From contig NZ_JAUFQE010000002.1 of NCBI RefSeq assembly GCF_030409755.1, positions 1,364,001 through 1,428,000 on the forward strand: a stretch of DNA of 64,000 nucleotides, given 5' to 3'. Source of the stretch: Vibrio lentus. Lineage in GTDB: Bacteria > Pseudomonadota > Gammaproteobacteria > Enterobacterales > Vibrionaceae. The notes below the pieces were generated by a model that was given only the letters and a program-made list of their open reading frames with translations, did no database searches and was not told the DNA's origin. Position numbers and translations under genes: made by a program. Numbering within the stretch: position 1 is the first letter of the stretch; each line of letters opens with the position of its first letter. Of this stretch, positions 37,901 to 47,037 are shown piece by piece.

Positions 37901-38312
37901 CCTATTCTTAGCTGATCCATCGAACATTCTGATCAATTTCCAACTGAAAGCCGTCGATATGACACCAAACATCACGGAATTTTCGATCATTTCGGATAAG
38001 CCTATCTTTACCTACCGTCATGGCCCAACACTATGGAGTCAACAATCATGGCAAGGTGATGCGAAGTTTATCGAGAAGTTAGGCATTCAACTTAATGCTC
38101 AGGATTCTACAATTGGCCAAAACACCGTAAAAGGGACATGGAGTTGGTTCCGCTTGTTTGAGCCAAACGTGAATTTCACATCCGCTCAAGATACTCAAGT
38201 TGAGTTTGTTTACGGTGACAGCAAAGTGAAGCTGACCATCAAAACTCAAGGTCAATCAAACCCATTTGTTCCCGGTTTCTTCTCTGGATTCTCACTGCCA
38301 AGTGGTATCTGA
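34920..38312 (+). CDS. tssM: T6SS inner-membrane protein TssM (IcmF), P-loop absent
   Basis: An 1130-residue TssM/IcmF protein. Two membrane segments lie at about 14-62 and a third at about 411-436, followed by a large periplasmic region that ends in the conserved TssM C-terminal beta-domain (GTWSWFRLFEPNVN). Together with TssL and TssJ it forms the trans-envelope channel. Where TssM proteins usually carry a Walker A loop after the second membrane segment, this one reads QPIYLLLSQNPNKDKSIITQ, with no GxxxxGK(T/S). NTP hydrolysis is therefore unlikely. It starts 2 nt after tssL. Confidence 0.94.
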   Translation: MPDAKSNKSGNVKKTVGISALASVAFFTVASSVILLTPLNAYLVWALTTIAIISTLIGFICYWVLIKRSAKSQQESFDKELIQKRKKQLANHFKRMINGQKRKTRLTSRYDQPIYLLLSQNPNKDKSIITQMGYEAYKLDDFGNDIEFPVLFWVSEHSILVSVSMGEDQHPEYLKTLTQSLTEWRPRQAANGLLLTTDVSSLLENNEKITQQADEIKSTIKTFNQAFGVSLPIYNVISNMGSISDFCQFFSAFDESKRDEVFGVTAPYSAHGGIDANWYNDEYDHLISELIANMSNALAGQLNQDYRNSIASAPFQFGLLKQNLWLFLNRLYRGEQLSDALQFRGFYFTHDGQSSPQSDLLASAVSFSVGHEHYQQNEQIPVNQTLFAQYLMTHVILSERELVGVNKRKENTLLVNQVLFTLSWVGLLAAVLLVIKFDFDFQNQRETRADVMLERYKEAISASPYDIENMADNIPNLFSLQRIYNLYNQPEPWYSLPFMPNPSIKEEVEEAYFTELQQVLIPSMENTIEKDLFVYVNLEDQSQTLSLLNNYRLLFSKDRTNIQELKNYYIRTLQDQGEADSVNIAQLEVLLNDIFARNLTPIKSNHDLESLAKKVITQTGIETLLYEHIQSSTAYAKRVDIRGELGDNFGSVLQFSPSYAGYLVPYIYTPTGFNELDLSVNSPTLKSALQSYEGVAGAYPSALELHRISRELKQTYQNDYINYWRDLVRNVEVKEVADPTQLKNTLTSLSQASNNPLVSLYSTIAKYTYVELEIPAKNDKEQDPASMPIQDPDKKESARQISLSFQAYKKQVSANDQGKKPIDNLLTAFINAKRWGDKFYETKEPQKVAFETLSVTLQAGNPIASLSSLSNNHLAVAEELINKVVHQSNETVMSLAHDYLNTAWSKEVYQPYQQRLASFYPFNRKSKSDVSVADVKAFFVTNGIVDKFSQTRLNGFIKDNDEAPYLPGLLPGTGLSITPEVWTMIDKAADIQNALFLADPSNILINFQLKAVDMTPNITEFSIISDKPIFTYRHGPTLWSQQSWQGDAKFIEKLGIQLNAQDSTIGQNTVKGTWSWFRLFEPNVNFTSAQDTQVEFVYGDSKVKLTIKTQGQSNPFVPGFFSGFSLPSGI

Positions 38313-39147
38313 TAACGCATTTTCAAACAGCTCGTCTTGTCCATCAAGGCGAGCTCAAACTTCTGAGGATGATATATTCTCAAAAACGGACTTGAACGAT
38401 AAAAAGCTTCTGCAAGTGTTCAAGGCTCATGGATACACTAACCTCTCTCGTTTAAGTTCACGGGTTTTCAAAGCCCAACATCCTAGTTGGGGGCTGGTTA
38501 CGATAAAATCTGCTCAAGAGCTAAAACACCGTCATTTCTTAAAACAAGAGGCGGAGTTCCTATATTCAAATACCAATTTCAATACCGACTCGAATAAAAA
38601 AGATATCTGGCCGAACTATTGTGATTATTTTTCTAGCCACAAGAGTGACTGTTTAGTTCTTTCTTACATGAATGGTAAAACACTGCTAGAGATACAAGCA
38701 GATTCAGATTTGGCGGAATGCTTACCCTCCCACTGGATTCGTACTTTAGAAGCTACGATTAACCAAGTCCACACGTTAGGTTTCGTTCATGGTGATATTA
38801 AGCCATCCAACATCGTATTCAGCCCGCAAGGCCAAGCCCAACTCATTGATTTTGGATCTGTTACTAAGATAGGCACGAAACGCGAACAGCTTCGATTTGA
38901 GAGTTACACGCCTAGATACTCTAGACAGCACTTGGTCACTAGCAAGCTTGACGATTGGTTCGCTCTTGCGGTTATGTTAGAGGAATGGATAGATGATTCA
39001 GCCGTCCTGCCAAGTCGATATGAAATTCTATTGAAGCAAAACCGGAATACCGAGCATACCGAGCATACCGAGCATACCGAGCATACCGAGCATACCGAGC
39101 ATACCGAGCATACCGAGCATACCAGCAGGCAACAAAAAAGCGGATGA
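38266..39147 (+). CDS. T6SS-linked Ser/Thr protein kinase with C-terminal TEH repeats
   Basis: The longest frame gives 293 residues with a kinase fold: VTIK near 78 for the ATP-binding lysine, HGDIKPSNIVF near 175 as the catalytic loop and IDFGS as the metal-binding motif. It is short, and the C-lobe runs into eight Thr-Glu-His repeats and a basic tail. There is no membrane segment, unlike PpkA-type kinases. The start is uncertain: TTG 38266 overlaps tssM by 47 nt, and GTG at 38302 is an alternative. It probably phosphorylates the FHA protein or another T6SS component. No PP2C phosphatase partner is in the window. Confidence 0.85.
   Translation: MFPVSSLDSHCQVVSDNAFSNSSSCPSRRAQTSEDDIFSKTDLNDKKLLQVFKAHGYTNLSRLSSRVFKAQHPSWGLVTIKSAQELKHRHFLKQEAEFLYSNTNFNTDSNKKDIWPNYCDYFSSHKSDCLVLSYMNGKTLLEIQADSDLAECLPSHWIRTLEATINQVHTLGFVHGDIKPSNIVFSPQGQAQLIDFGSVTKIGTKREQLRFESYTPRYSRQHLVTSKLDDWFALAVMLEEWIDDSAVLPSRYEILLKQNRNTEHTEHTEHTEHTEHTEHTEHTEHTSRQQKSG
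39048..39119 (+). repeat. 9-bp microsatellite, 8 copies (TACCGAGCA)
   Basis: Eight perfect copies of TACCGAGCA run without interruption inside the 3' end of the kinase gene and encode (Thr-Glu-His)8. Because the unit is a multiple of three, copy-number change lengthens or shortens the tail without frameshift. Perfect identity of the units suggests recent slippage. Confidence 0.97.
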
Positions 39148-39164
39148 CTGATCATCCGCCTTTT
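39135..39164. terminator. Bidirectional terminator at the end of the T6SS operon
   Basis: GCGGATGA (39140-39147) and TCATCCGC (39152-39159) form an 8-bp stem with a CTGA loop, followed by CTTTT and preceded by AAAAAA. It ends the plus-strand T6SS operon, with the kinase stop lying in the stem, and can also serve the convergent gene ending at 39229. Confidence 0.88.
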
Positions 39165-39228
39165 ACATTCATTTAAGCACATTACGTCTTCGTTTGGTCT
39201 CGGTGGTTAAATAATTCAGATAGCTTTA

Positions 39229-40458
39229 TTATTCAGGTACTAGGAGCGATTCTAGTCCACCAGCCACCGTGGCCGCCAATGCTTTGGGAGCAAGGCTTTC
39301 TTTTACGCTCTCTTTAATTGTGGTGCCATTGAAGAGATTTTTGACCTGCTGTTTACGCACTGCCTTAGTAAACGCTTTTTCATCGGTTCCCGGAATAAAG
39401 TTCGGTTCGCCACGCGCGGCATTTAACGCCTGCTTCACTCCCGGTTTATTACTCTCTAAAGCGATTTCGCTATTGGCAATAAACGCCTTAGCCTCTTCTT
39501 GCAATGTGGCATAAGCACTTAGAGTCGATTTCTGGAAAGATAACTTAATCACGGATGGGTCAGTGTTCACCTTACGGCCAAACTTACGCTTAATTCTTCG
39601 AGTTAAGCGAGTCCTCATATTCGGAGGTGGTGGCGTGATATCGGTAATTGAGAGAAAATTGTATGGCGAACTATAACAAGGCATACAAACCATGTAAGAA
39701 GCGATGACAGGGATCTCTTCCATCTTCATTTTGAACCAGTCTCGGAAAAAATTCGCGCCAATAACATCTCTCTTCTGATTAAGCATCACACACTCTTGCT
39801 TAAACTTACGAAACTTACGCTCCATGACCCATTTGTCGTATAAACCGCGGAAAAAATTGAAGATAGAAAGAACGGCTTTAACAATACTAGTTACGGTAGC
39901 ACCAATTCCTGAGCTGGCTAAGTTAATCGCGATTACACCACCATGAGCCAGTGCAATCATTGAGTCTTCGATCGCAACAGCGCGAATCTCACCACGAATT
40001 TTATCAATCACATCAGCACCAACACGCGTCGTTGTCATTGAACTAAGGTGACGAGTTTTATGATTATTAACCGCTTTACCCAGCGCCGAGTAAATTCGTG
40101 TTGCCGCTTCTTTGATATCATCAATCGCAGGGGCTAGGTCGGCAAATATTCGTTTAACCAAACTAGGGATCATAGCGAGAATCTGAGCCTTAATATCATC
40201 CATCGCTATGCTAGTAATACTCTTCGCATAGTCCAAGAATTTTTCTTTTATCTGCTCGGTTATGTTTTCAATCAAACCCGCAAGGCTTGTTCCACTCCCT
40301 GTCACAGCCTCAGTAATGGTGCCGGTTAAGCTGTCAACTTCTGTTGCAGCGGCAACAGCAATTTTAACCTTATCAACTTTAGTCACACCCACCAAATCTG
40401 CATTCGCAAACAGCGATAGCATGTCTTTCTGAATGATGGTCAGCCCTGTATTCGGCAT
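39229..40458 (-). CDS. Unrecognised protein convergent with the T6SS locus
   Basis: I do not recognise this 409-residue protein. The N-terminal half is helical and Ala/Ile/Val-rich (about 20-165). A hydrophobic stretch near 180-215 (GGVIAINLASSGIGATVTSI then VKAVLSIFNFF) could insert into a membrane. A short proline run (PPPP) and a strongly basic segment RTRLTRRIKRKFGRK follow near 275-295, then an Ala-rich C-terminus. There is no signal peptide. The start at 40458 (MPNTGLTIIQ) has AGGGAG upstream. The position next to a T6SS whose VgrG and PAAR carry no toxin makes it a candidate effector, but no catalytic motif is visible. Confidence 0.75.
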   Translation of the reverse strand: MPNTGLTIIQKDMLSLFANADLVGVTKVDKVKIAVAAATEVDSLTGTITEAVTGSGTSLAGLIENITEQIKEKFLDYAKSITSIAMDDIKAQILAMIPSLVKRIFADLAPAIDDIKEAATRIYSALGKAVNNHKTRHLSSMTTTRVGADVIDKIRGEIRAVAIEDSMIALAHGGVIAINLASSGIGATVTSIVKAVLSIFNFFRGLYDKWVMERKFRKFKQECVMLNQKRDVIGANFFRDWFKMKMEEIPVIASYMVCMPCYSSPYNFLSITDITPPPPNMRTRLTRRIKRKFGRKVNTDPSVIKLSFQKSTLSAYATLQEEAKAFIANSEIALESNKPGVKQALNAARGEPNFIPGTDEKAFTKAVRKQQVKNLFNGTTIKESVKESLAPKALAATVAGGLESLLVPE

Positions 40459-40779
40459 CGTACGTTCTCCCTGTAACAAGTCCACTTTAGATTTGAAAAG
40501 TTACTTGAACGACTAAGTACCTCTGAATGATTCAGTCTTAGCAAACTCGATCCTGAACTATTCAACCTTGATCGCACTACTACACAATCCATGTCGTTAT
40601 TCTTTGTTAAATAAAGGTTAACATATAAAATATCTATTCATAGAAAGGGACTCCATTATTTCCTTTTAGATTCCAAAACCAATAATTAACCCTCCAGAAA
40701 TCATGCATTTCCACCAAATTCCACTACGCTTTAAAAGCATAGAACATAGCAATCTGATTAAATTTTTTAGGGACGAAAA
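40459..40779. other. Divergent promoter region
   Basis: These 321 nt separate the unknown minus-strand gene from the REC-HD-GYP gene and must hold both promoters. The stretch 40600-40700 is AT-rich. I see no RNA gene or clear operator. Confidence 0.4.
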
Positions 40780-41823
40780 ATGAATCAAATTACGACAGAT
40801 AAACCCATTATTCTGGTTGTTGATGATATCCCAGACAACATCCATACACTCTCAGGGATCCTCAACGACGATTTTAAGATCAAAGCGGCGACATCTGGCG
40901 AAAAAGCATTAAAGATAGCTTCCTCCTCACCAAAACCTCATCTAATTCTTCTCGACATCATGATGCCGATTATGGATGGCTATGAAGTCTGCCGCCGACT
41001 TAAAAGCGACCCTGTCACCTCTGACATTCCAGTAATCTTTGTTACCGCCAAGACAGATGTAGTCGATGAGCAACGTGGTTTTGAATTGGGCGCCGTGGAT
41101 TACATCACCAAGCCTGTTAGCCCACCGATTGTCAAAGCGCGGGTTGCTACCCATATTTCTCTGTATGACCAAAACTTGGCACTTTCTCGCAAAGTAAGGC
41201 AGAGAACGGAAGCTCTGGCAATGAGTCGATTGGAGATAATCCGCAAGCTCGGTCGTGCAGCGGAATACAAAGACAATGAAACGGGAATGCACGTTGTAAG
41301 AATGAGTTACTACTCGAAAATTCTTGCTCAACACTTGGACGTTAATGACGATTGGGTAGAACTTCTTTTCCAAGCCGCACCAATGCATGACATAGGGAAA
41401 ATCGGTATCCCCGATTCCATATTAGGTAAACCAGGAAAACTGGATCCTGATGAATGGGAAATCATGCAAACACACGTCACCATTGGTGGTGACATTATTG
41501 GTGACAATGACTCTAAATTACTCAAGCTTGCGCAAGAAATTGCGCTCTATCATCATGAAAAATGGGATGGTAGTGGCTACCCTCACAAGCTATCCGGTGA
41601 AGATATCCCTCTCAGCGCGCGAATTGTAGCGATTGCCGACGTATTCGACGCACTGACCAGCGAACGCCCATACAAAGAAGCTTGGCCTATTCAAAAAGCC
41701 ATTGAGCTGATTCAAGAACAAGCTGGCCATCATTTTGATCCTAACTTAGTGCCTATCTTCATAATTAAGCTCGACGAGATGTTAGCGATCAAAGACTCTT
41801 TTTCTGATGAACCAGAACGCTAA
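40780..41823 (+). CDS. Response regulator with HD-GYP output domain
   Basis: A 347-residue RpfG-type protein: a receiver domain (about 8-125) with VVDD, phospho-acceptor Asp in [13 protein letters not shown], and the conserved VTAKTD and KP. It is followed by an HD-GYP domain with [11 protein letters not shown] near 200 and [20 protein letters not shown] near 257. It would hydrolyse cyclic-di-GMP when phosphorylated. It starts 33 nt upstream of the hybrid kinase gene, its likely phosphodonor or partner. A TAGGGA ribosome site precedes the ATG. Confidence 0.95.
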   Translation: MNQITTDKPIILVVDDIPDNIHTLSGILNDDFKIKAATSGEKALKIASSSPKPHLILLDIMMPIMDGYEVCRRLKSDPVTSDIPVIFVTAKTDVVDEQRGFELGAVDYITKPVSPPIVKARVATHISLYDQNLALSRKVRQRTEALAMSRLEIIRKLGRAAEYKDNETGMHVVRMSYYSKILAQHLDVNDDWVELLFQAAPMHDIGKIGIPDSILGKPGKLDPDEWEIMQTHVTIGGDIIGDNDSKLLKLAQEIALYHHEKWDGSGYPHKLSGEDIPLSARIVAIADVFDALTSERPYKEAWPIQKAIELIQEQAGHHFDPNLVPIFIIKLDEMLAIKDSFSDEPER

Positions 41824-41855
41824 GTTCGCTGGTACTTTATCAATACAGGTATTTT

Positions 41856-44800
41856 ATGAATACTGTTTCAAGATTTGCTAACGATTCGAAAATAATCTTA
41901 GTCTCTTTTCTCGTAGCAGCCATCGTGGTGTTTTCTGTCGCGGTAGGCGCTTGGATCAATCTCAACGATCGCTTCATCGGCGTTGAACAATACGCTTCCA
42001 GTACTCGCTTATTGACCTCACTCGATAAGCTCCGTGTTTATGAGTTGTCTTTCAGTAACGACTACAGCGAACCAGTCATCTCTAGCTTTGATCAAGAAGC
42101 AGAACAGACTGTGGGTCTAGCCAAAGATTATTCCGACCAATATGTAACGTCCCTTCCTATCAACTTGCTCACGGAATATTTGGTTCAATTCAAGCAATAT
42201 GTCGACATTGTTGAGTTGAACCAATCAACTCGAACGCTTATGGACGAGCGCTCCAATGCCGCGACAGAGTTATTGCGAGAGATGAGGGATCTACACAATC
42301 AAGCGATCAATCAAAACAATCAGAAAACTCGCGGTCTACGACTAAACAGCGAAGAACTGACCAACGTTGCACTAAAAACCAGTCAACTTGCCACTCTAGC
42401 CGTTAACATACAAAATCTTGAAAAAGAGTATTTACTCGACGGCGACCTAAAGACTCACTCGTTAGTCAAACTTGAGATGCAAAAGGCTTCACGGCTCATT
42501 TCAGAGTTGCAAGAACAGATTTTGGATGACAAAGGACAACAACTCTTAGAGGTTGTAGATAAGGCAAAAAATCGCTATTACACCAACTTGGTTCAACTTC
42601 AGGGTGTACCCATCTCGTCGAAAAAACTAAGATCCTCGTTTATCAATCAGGTCACCCTGAGTGGTTCTGAGTTTTCTCGCTCGGTTGGTTTGCTCTATCA
42701 AACTAAACAGAATCAAGTCGCGGAATTGAATCATCTCGTTTCTCAATCTCAAGCAGAACTCTCTTCCCAATTGCTCATAGGGCAAGACCTATTGGCAATT
42801 CGCACGCTACTAAGCCGTTCAAATCGATTCAACCGAGATTTTCTGCTCGCAAATTCAAAGGAACAGAAGCTCATCGCCGACAAAGTGTCACATGTAATTA
42901 ATGAGATGCAATCTAAATCAAGCAACGCACAACGACTGATTGCCTTGTACGCACCAGAGGTAAAAATTACTGCCTTTGACGACCATATCAGCGTTTATGA
43001 GGCACAATTCACTGAGTTAGTGAATTCACAAAGGCTGAGTCATCAGTTACTCAAGGCGATGGATGAGAGCTTCTTAGAATTTCGAGATTTCGTCTCTCAA
43101 CGTCACCTTTCAGAAAGCGTCAATGTAAAAGACTCCTCTAGCGTGACGTTCCATTTAGCCATCGGTGGAATGATTTTCTTTGTGATTATTTTGTTGATGG
43201 GCTTGCTCGCTAACAAAGCGCATTCTGCGTTAGAAACCTTCGCGCACAGCCTAGCTGCTGCACGTGATGAAGCCGATGCCGCGAATCATGCAAAATCCGA
43301 TTTTTTAGCTAATATGAGCCATGAAATTCGTACGCCAATGAACGCCATCATTGGTATGAGTTACTTAGCATTGAAAACAGATTTAACCAAGGCACAGCGT
43401 AACTACATTCACAAAGTGAAGCTCTCTTCCGATACCCTGCTAGGGCTAATCAATGACATTCTCGATTTCTCGAAAATTGAAGCAGGAAAACTCGACATAG
43501 AGAAAGTCGATTTCCATCTAGAGAATGTGCTCGACAACATAACTAACTTAGTCGGGCTGCGCGCGTCAGAACGAGGTCTAGAACTACTTATCCAAGTCGA
43601 TAGAGATGTGCCGACCAATCTTATTGGCGACCCTTTAAGGCTTGGGCAAATATTGATTAACCTAAGTAACAATGCCGTCAAATTCACGGAACAAGGTGAA
43701 GTGAAGATCTCTATCTCTGTCGCGGAAAGGCAAGGCGATGATATCAAATTGAACTTTGCTGTTTCAGACAGCGGAATTGGTATGACACAAGAGCAAGCCG
43801 CTAAACTGTTCAATAAGTTCACTCAAGCGGATAGCTCTACCACTCGAAAATATGGCGGTACAGGCTTAGGCTTAGCGATCAGCAAAGAGCTCAGCCAATT
43901 GATGGGTGGAGACATTCACGTCTCAACAGAACTTGGTAAGGGCTCAACCTTTTCGTTTACGATTGCCACTCGCGTTAGTCACTCAATTCAGCAGCATCGA
44001 GTTGTCGTACCTACTTCAATTAACAATTTGAAAGTCTTGGTCGTCGACGATAACTCCAGTGCTCGTTTGATCATGGGCGATATTCTAGAGTCGCTCAAAC
44101 TAACTCCAACGCTGAGTTCATCCGTTGATGAAGCGCTTGCTGAGTTACACACTGCCGACGCTCAAAGCCAACCATTCGATTTAGTGATATCGGATTGGAA
44201 GATGCCTAAGCGAGATGGTGTCGACTTACTTGAAGCACTAAACGTTGGCCAACCGTTAAGCATGATGCCTAAGATGATGATGTTGACCGCTTACGATCGA
44301 GAAGAACTTGCAGAAGCTATTCAACAACGCGGCTTTGAGATTCCAAGCATTCTCGACAAACCCATTACCTCCTCTCATCTCTATGATTCTATCGTTTCCC
44401 TCTATGGACTCGACTCAGACCGCGTATCTCGCAGCGAATTGGAACAACAGAATCAACTCGCTAACGTGCAACAACTGGCTGGAGCTAACATATTGCTGGT
44501 TGAAGACAATGAGATAAACCAAGAGCTCGCAACAGAGCTTTTAGAAGGGCAACAAATTAAAGTGACCATTGCAGAGAATGGTCAGCAGGCGATAGACCTT
44601 TATCAACAAGCCATAACTGACGACGTGCCTTTCGATGGTATTTTGATGGATTGCCAAATGCCAGTGATGGACGGTTACGAAGCAACCCAGCATATTCGTA
44701 ACAAGATAAAAGACACACAAACCCCAATCATTGCGATGACAGCAAACGTGATGGAGCGGGATAAAGAAAAAGCACTCAACTGCGGGATGACTGACATTAT

Positions 44801-45530
44801 CGCGAAACCGATTGATGTCGGCTCGATGTTCGCGACCTTAGCCAATTGGGTGTCGCCTTCTAACCCTGTGCAATTTAATGTTGCATTGCAAGAATCCCCT
44901 AACGCTCCACAAGAGAGCAACAACGCAGAAAAAGTGCCTGAGGCATTACCAATCATTAACGGTCTTGATACCAACATGGGATTAATGAGAGCGAGCAATA
45001 ATCACACCTTATATACGAAGCTATTGAAACGATTTGTTGAAGCCTACTCTGATAAGAGCACCTTAACTGTCGAACTATCAAGTAGTGCTCAACAACGTTA
45101 CTTGCACACTCTCAAAGGTGTGGCCGGTAACCTCGGAGCTAGCGACTTGCATAGTCTATGTGAAAACCTAGAGTCCGAAATCACCGATGACGACCTAAAA
45201 GAAAAAGTCATCAAAACCACGATTGAACTCAGCCAAGAGATCGCTAACTCGATCTGCCACACAACAGTCGCCACCGAGAATACACGTGGCCAGCAAGCAA
45301 AACCGGAGACATCGCCTAATCAGCCAAGTACTGAACTATACGGCCAATTATTAGAAGCGGTATCCAATGATGACACCGAAGCTCTTAACATTGTTCTTAA
45401 CATTGAGGACTGTGCTGTGGTTGGGCTAACACCTTCGGAATTTAAAAGGTTGGAAAGCGCACTCGAGGAGTTCGATTTCGATAGCGCAACTGAGCTGCTA
45501 AAAGGCTCAACGCTGGCTAGTTCATCATGA
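41856..45530 (+). CDS. Hybrid sensor histidine kinase (HisKA-HATPase-REC-REC-HPt)
   Basis: A 1224-residue multi-step phosphorelay kinase. Two membrane segments (about 13-35 and 430-452) flank a roughly 390-residue helical periplasmic sensor. The cytoplasmic part has HisKA with [15 protein letters not shown] (His near 488), HATPase ([16 protein letters not shown]), a first receiver (about 725-845, [11 protein letters not shown]), and a second receiver (about 876-995, [14 protein letters not shown]). It ends in an HPt domain with [13 protein letters not shown] near 1085. It likely feeds phosphate to the adjacent REC-HD-GYP protein. The signal is unknown. Confidence 0.95.
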   Translation: MNTVSRFANDSKIILVSFLVAAIVVFSVAVGAWINLNDRFIGVEQYASSTRLLTSLDKLRVYELSFSNDYSEPVISSFDQEAEQTVGLAKDYSDQYVTSLPINLLTEYLVQFKQYVDIVELNQSTRTLMDERSNAATELLREMRDLHNQAINQNNQKTRGLRLNSEELTNVALKTSQLATLAVNIQNLEKEYLLDGDLKTHSLVKLEMQKASRLISELQEQILDDKGQQLLEVVDKAKNRYYTNLVQLQGVPISSKKLRSSFINQVTLSGSEFSRSVGLLYQTKQNQVAELNHLVSQSQAELSSQLLIGQDLLAIRTLLSRSNRFNRDFLLANSKEQKLIADKVSHVINEMQSKSSNAQRLIALYAPEVKITAFDDHISVYEAQFTELVNSQRLSHQLLKAMDESFLEFRDFVSQRHLSESVNVKDSSSVTFHLAIGGMIFFVIILLMGLLANKAHSALETFAHSLAAARDEADAANHAKSDFLANMSHEIRTPMNAIIGMSYLALKTDLTKAQRNYIHKVKLSSDTLLGLINDILDFSKIEAGKLDIEKVDFHLENVLDNITNLVGLRASERGLELLIQVDRDVPTNLIGDPLRLGQILINLSNNAVKFTEQGEVKISISVAERQGDDIKLNFAVSDSGIGMTQEQAAKLFNKFTQADSSTTRKYGGTGLGLAISKELSQLMGGDIHVSTELGKGSTFSFTIATRVSHSIQQHRVVVPTSINNLKVLVVDDNSSARLIMGDILESLKLTPTLSSSVDEALAELHTADAQSQPFDLVISDWKMPKRDGVDLLEALNVGQPLSMMPKMMMLTAYDREELAEAIQQRGFEIPSILDKPITSSHLYDSIVSLYGLDSDRVSRSELEQQNQLANVQQLAGANILLVEDNEINQELATELLEGQQIKVTIAENGQQAIDLYQQAITDDVPFDGILMDCQMPVMDGYEATQHIRNKIKDTQTPIIAMTANVMERDKEKALNCGMTDIIAKPIDVGSMFATLANWVSPSNPVQFNVALQESPNAPQESNNAEKVPEALPIINGLDTNMGLMRASNNHTLYTKLLKRFVEAYSDKSTLTVELSSSAQQRYLHTLKGVAGNLGASDLHSLCENLESEITDDDLKEKVIKTTIELSQEIANSICHTTVATENTRGQQAKPETSPNQPSTELYGQLLEAVSNDDTEALNIVLNIEDCAVVGLTPSEFKRLESALEEFDFDSATELLKGSTLASSS

Positions 45531-45570
45531 TCGAGAAACACTAAATATGTCATAAGTTACAAACTGTTAA

Positions 45571-45596
45571 AGAGAGCCCAAGTGGCTCTCTTTTTT
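45571..45596 (+). terminator. Terminator after the hybrid kinase gene
   Basis: AGAGAGCC / GGCTCTCT forms an 8-bp stem with a CAAGT loop, followed by five T. It lies about 40 nt after the kinase stop. Confidence 0.92.
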
Positions 45597-45698
45597 CATC
45601 TGTCTCCAACAGTTAGGACATCCTCACCTCTCTGTGAACTTTATGCACTTTATTCACCCAATGTTCTTTATCCTCAATATCGCCGCATTAAAGACAAT

Positions 45699-45717
45699 TC
45701 GTTAACACATCGTTAAC
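45699..45717. promoter_or_regulatory. Direct repeat TCGTTAAC x2 upstream of tctC
   Basis: TCGTTAAC occurs at 45699-45706 and 45710-45717, an 11-bp period that puts both on one DNA face. GTTAAC-N5-GTTAA also occurs in front of the CitA-type kinase gene (59393-59409), so this may be the binding site of the CitB-type regulator. That link is inference. Confidence 0.45.
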
Positions 45718-45728
45718 TTTAACCTCAT

Positions 45729-45759
45729 CTACTAAACACCCGATTCGTGTATTTAGTAG
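45729..45759 (+). other. Hairpin in the tctC upstream/leader region
   Basis: CTACTAAA (45729-45736) and TTTAGTAG (45752-45759) are perfect 8-bp arms with a 15-nt loop, 60 nt before the tctC ATG. It could be an operator or an mRNA leader structure; the sequence does not decide. Confidence 0.4.
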
Positions 45760-45820
45760 CTGGATATAAAACATAAGTTTCTCTCCATTGAAGAGATCCC
45801 CTACATAAGGAACGTGAACC

Positions 45821-46792
45821 ATGTTCAAGGCACTGAAACCTACTCTTGCGGCTTCTATCATCGCAGCAACCTTTTCTTTTAACACTTTTGCTGCTGACGT
45901 AGAGAAAATCCACTTCCTAATCCCTGGCGGCGCTGGTGGCGGTTGGGATATGACGGCTCGTGGTACGGGTGATGTATTAGTGAAATCCGACATCGTAGAA
46001 AATGTCTCTTTTCAAAACTTGTCTGGTGGTGGCGGCGGTAAAGCCATTGCACACTTAATCGAGACGGCTCAACGTCAAGAAGACACGCTGATGGTGAACT
46101 CAACACCTATCGTTGTGCGCTCGCTGACCGGTATCTTCCCTCAATCTTTCCGTGACCTGACTCCGGTAGCAGCAACTATTGCCGACTATGGCGCAATCGT
46201 TGCGTCTGCTGATTCGAAGTACAACACTTGGGAAGACGTAGTAAAAGAATTTGAAAGCAACCCACGTAAAGTGAAAATCGCAGGCGGCTCGGCTCGTGGC
46301 AGCATGGACCACCTTGTTGTAGCGGCAGCGTTCAAAGGCGAAGGTTTTGATGCGAAGAAAGTACGTTACATTGCCTACGATGCTGGCGGTAAAGCGATGG
46401 CGGCACTGCTTTCTGGTGAAACACAACTGCTTTCGACAGGCCTTGGTGAAGTGCTAGAAATGTCTAAATCAGGCCAAGTAAAAGTATTGGCAGTAACGGC
46501 ACCAAAACGTCTTGATGCGGCACCAAACATCCCAACACTAACTGAGTACGGCAACGAAACAGTATTTGCTAACTGGCGTGGCTTCTTCGCTGCACCAGGC
46601 ACTAGCCAAGCAAAAATCGACGAGTGGAATGTAGCGCTTGGCAAAATGTACAAGACTGATGAATGGCAAGTGGTTCGTGACCGTAACGGTTGGATTGACA
46701 ACTACAAAGCTGACAAAGATTTTTACGCCTTCCTAGAAGACCAAGAAAAACAGATGGGCGACCTAATGCGTGAGCTTGGTTTCTTGAAATAA
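45821..46792 (+). CDS. tctC: Tripartite tricarboxylate transporter, periplasmic binding protein TctC
   Basis: A 323-residue exported binding protein with signal peptide ending NTFAA near residue 25, and the TctC/Bug family segment IHFLIPGGAGGGWDMTARGT. DLTPVATIADYGAIVA-type and DHLVVAAAF segments follow the Bug fold. It captures citrate or a related carboxylate for the TctAB permease. AAGGAACG precedes the ATG. A 245-nt gap with a possible partial terminator separates it from tctB, as expected for a binding protein made in excess. Confidence 0.92.
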   Translation: MFKALKPTLAASIIAATFSFNTFAADVEKIHFLIPGGAGGGWDMTARGTGDVLVKSDIVENVSFQNLSGGGGGKAIAHLIETAQRQEDTLMVNSTPIVVRSLTGIFPQSFRDLTPVAATIADYGAIVASADSKYNTWEDVVKEFESNPRKVKIAGGSARGSMDHLVVAAAFKGEGFDAKKVRYIAYDAGGKAMAALLSGETQLLSTGLGEVLEMSKSGQVKVLAVTAPKRLDAAPNIPTLTEYGNETVFANWRGFFAAPGTSQAKIDEWNVALGKMYKTDEWQVVRDRNGWIDNYKADKDFYAFLEDQEKQMGDLMRELGFLK

Positions 46793-46840
46793 CCAGCAAC
46801 CATAGAGGGTCTATGTGCCCTCTTACTCTTTCCTTGTTTC

Positions 46841-47011
46841 GCCGTACATGAGTTAACTTCAAACTCCTTTGTTTATTCGTAGACGTATTACTAACGCTTG
46901 CCGATTCGTTGTAAACGCAAGTGGCTGATAAACCAGTACCGTAATTCGCTTACCTTTGGTTAGTGATCCCAGACATTTCATTGACTCGCTCATGTACGGC
47001 TTTTTTATTTT
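46841..47011 (+). other. Long-range inverted repeat between tctC and tctB
   Basis: GCCGTACATGAG (46841-46852) and CTCATGTACGGC (46989-47000) are perfect 12-bp complements 136 nt apart, and the second is followed at once by TTTTTTATTTT. The RNA could fold into a large terminator-like structure that reduces read-through from tctC into tctBA, or release a tctC 3' UTR RNA. Both roles are inference. Confidence 0.5.
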
Positions 47012-47037
47012 CTATACCATCCCAAATGGAGTTGGAT

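Noticed and set aside
34920..38312. TssM as a split or truncated gene because the P-loop is missing
   Set aside because: The frame is continuous, of normal length, and has both the membrane and C-terminal TssM regions.
39048..39119. Array-like repeat that might be taken for CRISPR
   Set aside because: The units are 9 bp with no spacers and lie inside a coding frame, so it is a coding microsatellite.
46963..47037. 25-codon upstream extension of tctB
   Set aside because: It contains the T-tract of a terminator-like structure and a better ribosome site precedes the ATG at 47038.
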